A DNA stretch of 64,000 nt from Salinispora fenicalii (GTDB lineage: Bacteria > Actinomycetota > Actinomycetes > Mycobacteriales > Micromonosporaceae). Position numbers and translations under genes: made by a program. The notes under the pieces are model-generated. The model was given only the letters and a program-made list of their open reading frames with translations. It ran no database searches and was not told the origin of the DNA. Position 1 is the stretch's first letter, and every line of letters starts with the position of its first letter. This document shows, piece after piece, positions 58,220 to 64,000 of this stretch. The stretch is from positions 311,062 to 375,061 of the forward strand of contig NZ_KI911471.1 in the NCBI RefSeq assembly GCF_000514815.1, in the 5' to 3' direction.

Positions 58220-59403
58220 TCTCGGGGAGTGCGGCGATCGTCGGGGTCGGCGAGACCGAGTTCTCCAAGGACTCTGGCCGCAGCGAGCTTCACCTGGCAG
58301 CGGAGGCGGTCCGCGCCGCACTCACCGACGCCGGGCTGGCGCCGACCGATGTCGACGGCCTGGTGACGTTCACCATGGACAGCACCGCCGAGGTCGCCCT
58401 GGCTCGGGAGATCGGTGCGGGGGAGCTGCGTTTCTTCAGTCAGGTCGGCTACGGCGGCGGCGCGGCCTGTGCCACGGTGCAGCAGGCGGCCCTGGCGATC
58501 AGCGCCGGGGTGGCGCGGGTCGTGGTCTGCTACCGCGCGCTCAACGAACGCTCCGGCCGCCGCTTCGGCCGGGTGTCCCGGGACGTCTCGAGCGCACCGA
58601 CCAGCTCCGGCGTCGACAATGGCTGGCACTACCCGATGGGGCTGGGTACCCCGGCCGCTACCGTGGCCATGGTCGCCCGGCGCTACCAGCACGTCTTCGG
58701 AGCCACCGGGGAGGACTTCGGCCGGGTGGCGGTGGCTGCCCGCCGGCATGCCGCGACCAACCCGCGAGCCTGGTTCTTCGACCGACCGATCACCCTCGCC
58801 GACCACCAGGCGTCCCGGTGGATCGCCGAGCCGCTTCGGCTGCTGGACTGTTGCCAGGAGAGTGATGGAGCGGTCGCCGTGGTGGTGGCCGGCGTCGAGC
58901 GCGCCGCCGACCTGCGGCAGACCCCCGCGGTGATTACCGCTGCCGCGCAGGGGAGCGGAGCGGACCAGTATGTTATGACCAGCTACTACCGCGACAACCT
59001 GACCGGGCTGCCGGAGCTCGGTGTGGTCGGGCGGCAACTCTGGCAGCAGTCCGGTCTCGTCCCCGACGATGTGCGGGTCGCGGTGCTGTACGACCACTTC
59101 ACCCCGTACGTGCTGATGCAGTTGGAGGAGTTGGGGTTCTGCCCGCCGGGCGAGGCACGGCACTTCATCGCCGACGGTGCGATCGAACTGGGCGGACGGC
59201 TCCCGGTCAACCCGCACGGTGGGCAGCTCGGGGAGGCCTACATCCATGGGATGAACGGCATCGTGGAGGCGGTCCGGCAGGTCCGGGGAAGCTCGGTCAA
59301 CCAGGTCGCCGGGGCGGGTCCGGTGCTGGTGACCGCCGGCACCGGCGTGCCCACCAGCGGCCTGCTGCTCGCGTCCTCGGGCCGCGGCTGGGTTGGGCGC
59401 TGA
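58216..59403 (+). CDS. ltp2: Retro-aldolase Ltp2
   Basis: 395 residues of the thiolase-like family: AAIVGVGETEFSKDSGR, SQVGYGGGAACATVQQAALAISAGVARVVVCYRALNERSGRRFG, LDCCQESDGAVAVVV and GGRLPVNPHGGQLGEAYIHGMNGIVEAVRQVRG. It matches M. tuberculosis Ltp2, which with ChsH1-ChsH2 removes the last three carbons of the side chain as propionyl-CoA. GTG start inside a GTGA overlap with chsH1, the same chsH2-chsH1-ltp2 order as in mycobacteria. Confidence 0.93.
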   Translation: MISGSAAIVGVGETEFSKDSGRSELHLAAEAVRAALTDAGLAPTDVDGLVTFTMDSTAEVALAREIGAGELRFFSQVGYGGGAACATVQQAALAISAGVARVVVCYRALNERSGRRFGRVSRDVSSAPTSSGVDNGWHYPMGLGTPAATVAMVARRYQHVFGATGEDFGRVAVAARRHAATNPRAWFFDRPITLADHQASRWIAEPLRLLDCCQESDGAVAVVVAGVERAADLRQTPAVITAAAQGSGADQYVMTSYYRDNLTGLPELGVVGRQLWQQSGLVPDDVRVAVLYDHFTPYVLMQLEELGFCPPGEARHFIADGAIELGGRLPVNPHGGQLGEAYIHGMNGIVEAVRQVRGSSVNQVAGAGPVLVTAGTGVPTSGLLLASSGRGWVGR

Positions 59404-59467
59404 GTCAACTCCGGCTCCGGCTGGAGCCCGAGCGTGGGGTCAGCACTCAACTGGTTGAATCACCCGA

Positions 59468-60430
59468 ATGACGCGTTTGTATCCCGAGATCGAACCCTTC
59501 GCAGCCGGCCTGCTCGATGTCGGCGACGGTCACCTCGTCTATTGGGAGAGCTGCGGCAACCCACTCGGCAAGCCGGCCCTGGTGCTGCATGGTGGCCCCG
59601 GTTCTGGCGTCAGCTCCGGCTGGCGGCGACTCTTCGATCCGGCCGTCTACCGGATAGTCCTGTTTGATCAGCGGGGGTGCGGGCGCAGCACACCGGACGC
59701 GGGCGACGTGCGAACCGACCTGTCGACCAACACCATGCCGCACCTGCTGGCCGACATCGAGAAGCTGCGGACACACCTGAACATCGACCGGTGGTTGCTG
59801 CTCGGCGGATCGTGGGGCAGCGCGCTCAGCCTCGGCTACGCCCAGCAGCATCCTGACCGGGTCACCGAACTGGTGCTGTTCAGCGTCGTCACCAGCACCC
59901 CGGCCGAGCATCGGTGGATCACCCGCGACCTTGGACGGATCTTCCCCGAACAGTGGGACAGGTTCCGGGATGCGGTGCCGGCCGCCGAACGCGACGGCAA
60001 CCTGCCCGCCGCCTACGCCCGGCTGTTGGCAGACCCGGACGAGACGGTGCGGGACCGAGCCGCGCGTGCCTGGTGCGCCTGGGAGGACGCACTCGTCTCG
60101 AACCTGCCCGGCAGTGGACCCGACCCCCGGTTCGAGGACCCGGCGTTCCGGATGACTTTCGCCCGCCTCGTCACCCACTACTGGGCGCATGACGGTTGGT
60201 TCGCCGATGGTGAGTTGATGGCAGGTGCACACCGGCTCGCCGGAATTCCTGGCGTGCTGGTCCACGGCCGGCTCGATCTGGGCAGTCCGGTGGACGTACC
60301 GTGGCAACTGTCCAAGGTCTGGCCCACAGCGCGGCTGGAGCTGATTGCCGAGGCCGGTCATGGGGCCGGACACGGCATCGGGGACGCGGTCATCACCGCC
60401 TTGGACCGATTCGGCGCCTCCTACCGCTGA
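59468..60430 (+). CDS. pip: Proline iminopeptidase
   Basis: 320-residue alpha/beta hydrolase of peptidase family S33: HGGPGSGVSSGWRRLFDPAVYRIVLFDQRGCGRSTPDAGDVRTDLSTNTMPHLLADIEKLR, nucleophile Ser in GGSWGSALSLGYAQQHP, acid Asp in HGRLDLGSP, and His in EAGHGAGHG. It removes N-terminal proline from peptides. It has no obvious place in steroid metabolism, no KstR-type site, and its end overlaps the convergent dehydrogenase gene by ten bases. Confidence 0.92.
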   Translation: MTRLYPEIEPFAAGLLDVGDGHLVYWESCGNPLGKPALVLHGGPGSGVSSGWRRLFDPAVYRIVLFDQRGCGRSTPDAGDVRTDLSTNTMPHLLADIEKLRTHLNIDRWLLLGGSWGSALSLGYAQQHPDRVTELVLFSVVTSTPAEHRWITRDLGRIFPEQWDRFRDAVPAAERDGNLPAAYARLLADPDETVRDRAARAWCAWEDALVSNLPGSGPDPRFEDPAFRMTFARLVTHYWAHDGWFADGELMAGAHRLAGIPGVLVHGRLDLGSPVDVPWQLSKVWPTARLELIAEAGHGAGHGIGDAVITALDRFGASYR

Positions 60431-61512
60431 ATGCCGAGGACCGCCTCCGCGAGGCGGGCGAGATGTGCCTGCGGGTGCCCGAAGAGGTGAGCGGCCCCGT
60501 GGGCCCGCTTGAAGTAGCGGTGCGCGTCGTGCTCCCAGGTGATGCCGATGCCCCCGTGTAGCTGGATCAGCTGCGCGGCGGCCTGCTCCAGTGCCTCGGC
60601 GCAGTGGACCGCGGCCCCGGCGGCGAGCAGGTGGGCGTCGGGTGCGTCCGAGTCGAGACTCGATACCGCGGCGTATGACAGGGAGCGAGCGCTCTCCACC
60701 GCGACGTGCAGGTCGGCCAACCGGTGCGCGATCGCCTGGAAGGCGCCGATCGGCCGGCCGAACTGCACCCGGGTCAGCGCGTACGCCACGGTCAGCTCCA
60801 CCGCCCGGGTGGCGGCCCCGACCTGCTCGGCGCTGAGTGCGACGCAGGCGATGTCCCGGACCCGCTCCAGCGGGTTCACCTCGCCCAGCTGACGACCGGG
60901 CGCACCGTCGAGCACGACCACTCCCAGCCGGCGGGTCAGGTCCACGGTGGTGACCAAGCGTCGTTCCACGCCCGCGCCGCGGGGGTCCACCTCGAAGAGT
61001 CGGACCCCCACAGGGGTGCTCGCGGCGACCAGCAACACGTCGGCCGAGGGGGCATCGAGCACGTAGTGCGCCTCGCCGGAGAGCCGGCCGCCCTTCGTCG
61101 CCGCGAAGGCGGGTCGGTGTGGATCCCAGTCCCCGTGTTGGTCGGTCCAGGCGAGCGCGGCCAGCCGCTCCCCGCTGACCAGGTCGGGCAGGATCCGGTG
61201 GCAGGCCGCCTCGTCCCCGCTGTGCAGCAAGGCCTGGCCGGCGAGGACCGCGCAGCCGAGCATTGGCGCGGGACTGAGGGTACGGCCCAACTCGTCCAAC
61301 ACGATATGGGCCTCGCCCAGGCCGGCGCCGAGCCCACCGAACCGTTCGGGTACGGCGAGTCCCGCCACTCCGATCTGGCCACACAGCACCTGCCAGAGCT
61401 CGGCGTCATCTCCCGCCGTTGACTCGGTCACCTCGGCGATGGACCGGTCGGCGGTGTGCCGGGACAGCACACCACGGACGCTCATCCGAAGGGCTTGCTG
61501 CTCCGCCGTCAT
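60421..61512 (-). CDS. Acyl-CoA dehydrogenase (last of three)
   Basis: 363 residues. AEQQALRMSVRGVLSRHTADR at the start, GLAVPERFGGLGAGLGEAHIVLDELGRTL, LTRVQFGRPIGAFQAIAHRLADLHVAVE and LHGGIGITWEHDAHRYFKRAHG. The layout resembles the M. tuberculosis FadE31/FadE27 kind. It overlaps the next dehydrogenase gene by four bases, and the two probably form one heteromeric enzyme. Which steroid CoA ester it acts on cannot be told from sequence. The end overlaps pip. Confidence 0.83.
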   Translation of the reverse strand: MTAEQQALRMSVRGVLSRHTADRSIAEVTESTAGDDAELWQVLCGQIGVAGLAVPERFGGLGAGLGEAHIVLDELGRTLSPAPMLGCAVLAGQALLHSGDEAACHRILPDLVSGERLAALAWTDQHGDWDPHRPAFAATKGGRLSGEAHYVLDAPSADVLLVAASTPVGVRLFEVDPRGAGVERRLVTTVDLTRRLGVVVLDGAPGRQLGEVNPLERVRDIACVALSAEQVGAATRAVELTVAYALTRVQFGRPIGAFQAIAHRLADLHVAVESARSLSYAAVSSLDSDAPDAHLLAAGAAVHCAEALEQAAAQLIQLHGGIGITWEHDAHRYFKRAHGAAHLFGHPQAHLARLAEAVLGIQR

Positions 61513-62516
61513 GTCAGATCTCCAGCGGCTAGTGCGGTCCGGATCCGATCGCGGTGCCAGGACTGGGTGCCCCAGGTCCGAGCTAGCGCCCAGACTCTGG
61601 TCAGCCAGGAGCCGAGGCCGGACTCCCGGGCGTACCCGATCGCCCCGTGCACCTGTAGGGCGGTGCGGGCGGCCCGCTGGGCGGCGTCGGCGCAGGCAAT
61701 CTTCGCGGCGGAGACGTCGCGGGCAGCCGTGGACGGGTGGTCGGCGAGGGCGACGGCGGCGGCGTACAGCAGTGGCCGGGCGAACTCGAGGTCGATCGCC
61801 ACGTCGGCGAGCTGGTGCTTGACCGCCTGGAACTGCCCGATCGGTTGGCCGAACTGGGTGCGTTGACCGGCGTACCGGAGGGTCGTCTCGAGCAGCGCGT
61901 GGCCCGCTCCGAGAAGCTGCGCCGCGCAGGCCAGCGCACCGGCGTTGAGGGCGTGGGCGACCGCCGGCCCGACGGCCGGGCCGCTCGCCAGCAGTGCTCC
62001 GTCGGCTACCTCGGCCACACGTCGGGTGTCGTCCACCGAGCGTCGTCGCGGCCCTGGCACCCCGAGGCGTAGCGTCCGCTCGTCCGCCCGGAGAACCAGG
62101 GACGCGACATCGGCGTCCGTCGCGTACGGCACGTGCGGTGCCACGGCGAGCGTCCCGAGCACCTCGCCGCTGGCGAGCCGGGGCAGCCAGGCGTCGCAGA
62201 GCGCGTCGTCGCCGAGCGCTGTGAACAACGCGGGCAGGGCGGCGATGGACTCGGCGGCCGGACCGGGCAGGGCGTGGTGCCCAAGCTCCTCGCACGCGAC
62301 GACGACGTCCGCCGGGTGGGCGGTCAGGCCGCCCCACCGGGCCGGCACCGCCAGACCGGTTACGCCGAGCTCCGCCAGCCGGCGCCAGAGCACCTGCCCG
62401 GGAGCCGGGTCGTCGGCGGCCCACCGGCGGGCGACGGTGGGAGTGTCCGCCTCGGTCAACATCGCGTGGAGGGCGGCGGCGAACTGCTCCTGCTCCGCGG
62501 TCAGGGTCAGCTTCAT
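61509..62516 (-). CDS. Acyl-CoA dehydrogenase, short subunit (second of three)
   Basis: 335 residues, too short for a full enzyme and without the usual central S-E-P/T-G-S flavin motif; RTQFGQPIGQFQAVKHQLADVAIDLEFARPLLYAAAVAL and TALQVHGAIGYARESGLGSWLTRVWAL are clear. It resembles the half-type partners (FadE28, FadE32, FadE33) of the heterotetrameric steroid dehydrogenases. It overlaps both flanking dehydrogenase genes by four bases (ATGA type), so an alpha2-beta2 enzyme with one of them is likely. Confidence 0.8.
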   Translation of the reverse strand: MKLTLTAEQEQFAAALHAMLTEADTPTVARRWAADDPAPGQVLWRRLAELGVTGLAVPARWGGLTAHPADVVVACEELGHHALPGPAAESIAALPALFTALGDDALCDAWLPRLASGEVLGTLAVAPHVPYATDADVASLVLRADERTLRLGVPGPRRRSVDDTRRVAEVADGALLASGPAVGPAVAHALNAGALACAAQLLGAGHALLETTLRYAGQRTQFGQPIGQFQAVKHQLADVAIDLEFARPLLYAAAVALADHPSTAARDVSAAKIACADAAQRAARTALQVHGAIGYARESGLGSWLTRVWALARTWGTQSWHRDRIRTALAAGDLT

Positions 62517-63781
62517 CGTCGATCCCGGGGCAGGCCGAGTACCCGCTCGGCGATCACCGTGCGTTGGATTTCGTTGGTGCCGGCGTAGATCGGACCCGCC
62601 AGGGAGAACAGGTAACCGTCCAGCCAGGCGTCCGCGTCGCCGTCATCGGCCCCCCGGCCCGTCGGGTCAGTCCGGAGACCGCCGGTTTCGGCGTACGGCC
62701 CGAGCAGGTCCAGCGCCGCCTCGTGCAGGGCGACATCCAGTTCGGACCAGAAGACCTTGGTCATGCTGGCGGCGTGGTCACCGCCTCGCGACGTCGGCGA
62801 ACCGGTCCGCCCGGGTCGATCGTCTCGGCCGGGGCGTGGCGGAGGCTCGGGTATGCGGTCGGCGGCTTCCTGGGTGGCCGTGCCGTAGCTGTGCAGCTGG
62901 TAGGCCCGGGCGGCGATCCAGCCATCAACGACGCGGTCGGACAGCGCCGGGTCGGCGTGCGGACCGGCCCGGCGCCACAGTCGCACGAGCCGCCCGGCGG
63001 CGGCGGTGAAGCGTCCGGGGCTGCGCAGCGACAGCCCGCGCTCGTGGCCCGCGGTGCTCATCGCGACGGTCCACCCCTGGTGCACCTCGCCGAGCACGTC
63101 GGCGTCGGGCACGAACACCTGGTCGAGGAAGATCTCGGCGAAGCCGGTCGCACCGCCCAGCTGGTGGATCGGCCGGACCGAGACGCCCTCGGCACGGAGG
63201 TCGAACATGAGGTAGGTCAGGCCGTGGTGGCGGTCCGCTCCGGTGCGGAAGAGCCCGAACGCCCGATCGGCCTGTGCCGCCCGGCTGCTCCAGGTCTTCT
63301 GCCCGGACAGGAGCCACCCGCCGTCGGCGCGTACCGCACGGGAGCGAATGCCGGCCAGGTCGCTGCCGGCCTCCGGCTCCGACCAGGCCTGCGCCCACAC
63401 GTCGTCGGCCCGAGCCATCCGCGGGAGCAGGCGCGCACGCTGCTCGGCCGTGCCGTGCGTGAACAGGGTTGGGGCCAGGAGGAAGAGGCCGTTCTGGTTG
63501 ATCCTGACCGGAGCCCGTGCGCGGTGGTATTCCTCCTCGAAGATCAGCCACTGCAGGGGGGAGAAGCCGCGCCCACCGTAGGCGGTAGGCCAGGCCACCA
63601 CCGACAGCCCGGCCGCGGCGAGGTGCCGTTCCCACGCTCGGTGGGCCAGGTCACCCTCGGGGGTGTCAATGGGTGGCAACTGCGTGGCGGGCACGTTCGC
63701 GGCCAGCCACGACCGGACCTCCGCGCGGAATGCGCGGGTCTCGTCGTCGAGGTCGAGGTTCATCGTGCCGGCTGGTCTCAC
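62513..63781 (-). CDS. Acyl-CoA dehydrogenase (first of three), FadE30-like
   Basis: 422 residues: EVRSWLAANVPATQLPP, VVAWPTAYGGRGFSPLQWLIFEEEYHRARAPVRINQNGLFLLAPTLFTHG, WAQAWSEPEAGSDLAGIRSRAVRADGGWLLSGQKTWSSRAAQADRAF and the end GPIYAGTNEIQRTVIAERVLGLPR. It resembles M. tuberculosis FadE30 (acts on HIP-CoA), but a disordered insert of about 30 Arg/Gly/Pro residues (PEPPPRPGRDDRPGRTGSPT) near 308-335 is unusual. GTG 63781 gives a GTGA overlap with the crotonase gene and has AAGG upstream; ATG 63763 is an alternative. Confidence 0.8.
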   Translation of the reverse strand: MRPAGTMNLDLDDETRAFRAEVRSWLAANVPATQLPPIDTPEGDLAHRAWERHLAAAGLSVVAWPTAYGGRGFSPLQWLIFEEEYHRARAPVRINQNGLFLLAPTLFTHGTAEQRARLLPRMARADDVWAQAWSEPEAGSDLAGIRSRAVRADGGWLLSGQKTWSSRAAQADRAFGLFRTGADRHHGLTYLMFDLRAEGVSVRPIHQLGGATGFAEIFLDQVFVPDADVLGEVHQGWTVAMSTAGHERGLSLRSPGRFTAAAGRLVRLWRRAGPHADPALSDRVVDGWIAARAYQLHSYGTATQEAADRIPEPPPRPGRDDRPGRTGSPTSRGGDHAASMTKVFWSELDVALHEAALDLLGPYAETGGLRTDPTGRGADDGDADAWLDGYLFSLAGPIYAGTNEIQRTVIAERVLGLPRDRR

Positions 63782-64000
63782 GAGCCGGACCTTGCCTTCA
63801 TGCTTGCGGCGTCCATCCCGGCCAGCGGGTCGCCGGCAACCTCTGCGTTGTGGGCGTGGGCGAGGTGGTGCAGACCGAAGGCGGCGTCCATCGCCGAGCG
63901 CATTCCCATCAGGTCCTCCGCCTGGTTGACGGCCCGTTTGGTCAGGGCCAGTCCGAAGCGGGGCATTTCGGCGATTCGCTGCGCGAGACCGAGGGTGTGG
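63778..64000 (-). CDS. Enoyl-CoA hydratase (crotonase), C-terminal part
   Basis: The frame runs off the window end, so only the last 73 residues are visible: HTLGLAQRIAEMPRFGLALTKRAVNQAEDLMGMRSAMDAAFGLHHLAHAHNAEVAGDPLAGMDAASM. This is the C-terminal helix region of a crotonase-family enoyl-CoA hydratase, with the K-R-A-V-N-Q block typical of actinobacterial members. It is the upstream gene of the dehydrogenase operon, sharing a four-base overlap. Confidence 0.82.
   Translation of the reverse strand, partial: HTLGLAQRIAEMPRFGLALTKRAVNQAEDLMGMRSAMDAAFGLHHLAHAHNAEVAGDPLAGMDAASMKARSGS

Noticed and set aside
59447..61384. 645-codon open frame on the minus strand
   Set aside because: Low-complexity Arg/Gly/Pro translation opposite pip and out of frame with the dehydrogenase; a shadow.
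61513..62424. N-terminal extension of the dehydrogenase at 60421-61512
   Set aside because: The extension is out-of-frame sequence of the next dehydrogenase gene; ATG 61512 gives the normal N-terminus and a four-base overlap.
1..64000. CRISPR array
   Set aside because: No series of regularly spaced repeats was seen; the only direct repeats are the two-copy tandems at 47170 and 53717.

Overview
The window is GC-rich actinobacterial DNA. A Micromonosporaceae-like host is my best guess, because the secreted GH5-FN3-CBM2 cellulase, a CebR-type operator and the steroid genes fit that group, but nothing here proves the genus. About 45 kb of the 64 kb is a cholesterol/steroid catabolism cluster of the Mycobacterium/Rhodococcus type.

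Layout. 1-3.4 kb: the end of a starch-binding protein (two CBM20 domains), a small basic DUF5872-like protein, and a secreted cellulase behind a CebR-like operator. 3.4-4.9 kb: an ArsR regulator, AHSA1 protein and DHFR-like protein operon. 5.1-20.8 kb: first steroid block: chsE1-chsE2, a MaoC hydratase with kstD, an Rv0785-like FAD dehydrogenase, kshA-small Cys protein-kshB, hsaA-hsaD-hsaC-hsaB, fadD3 and a DUF3068 membrane protein. 20.8-33.8 kb: an accessory island that interrupts the steroid genes. It holds a membrane protein, two nucleotidyltransferases, an EACC1-like protein with a 1203-residue caspase-helicase fusion, an unknown 505-residue protein, two odd tandem tRNAs, kptA, LysR, a HAD protein, a transposase remnant, a broken 5-FCL-like gene, DUF4265 and DUF2613-like genes. 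33.8-64 kb: second steroid block: ltp3-ltp4-OB-fold protein, two acyl-CoA synthetases including fadD19, echA19, the Rv3531c-Rv3530c-Rv3529c-like trio, an F420-type oxidoreductase, several SDRs, a second kstD, kstR, fadE34-chsH2-chsH1-ltp2, proline iminopeptidase, and a crotonase plus three acyl-CoA dehydrogenases.

How it works together. FadD19, EchA19, the ChsE, ChsH and Ltp proteins activate and shorten the sterol side chain. KstD and KshAB attack rings A/B, HsaABCD opens the aromatised ring A, and FadD3 starts degradation of the C/D-ring remnant. The regulator KstR is encoded in the window. I found 13 copies of its 14-bp operator type (core AAC-2-GTT) before the steroid transcription units, several lying over the -10 box of apparently leaderless messages. 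A second palindrome, CAAG-2-CTTG, resembling the KstR2 operator, lies before fadD3 and before a hydroxysteroid dehydrogenase, with a weaker copy before another SDR. The kstR2 gene, ipdAB, cyp125, fadA5 and mce4 are not in this window.

The most novel item is the EACC1-caspase-helicase pair at 23.9-27.9 kb, probably a defence or cell-death system, together with the tRNA/kptA neighbourhood beside it.
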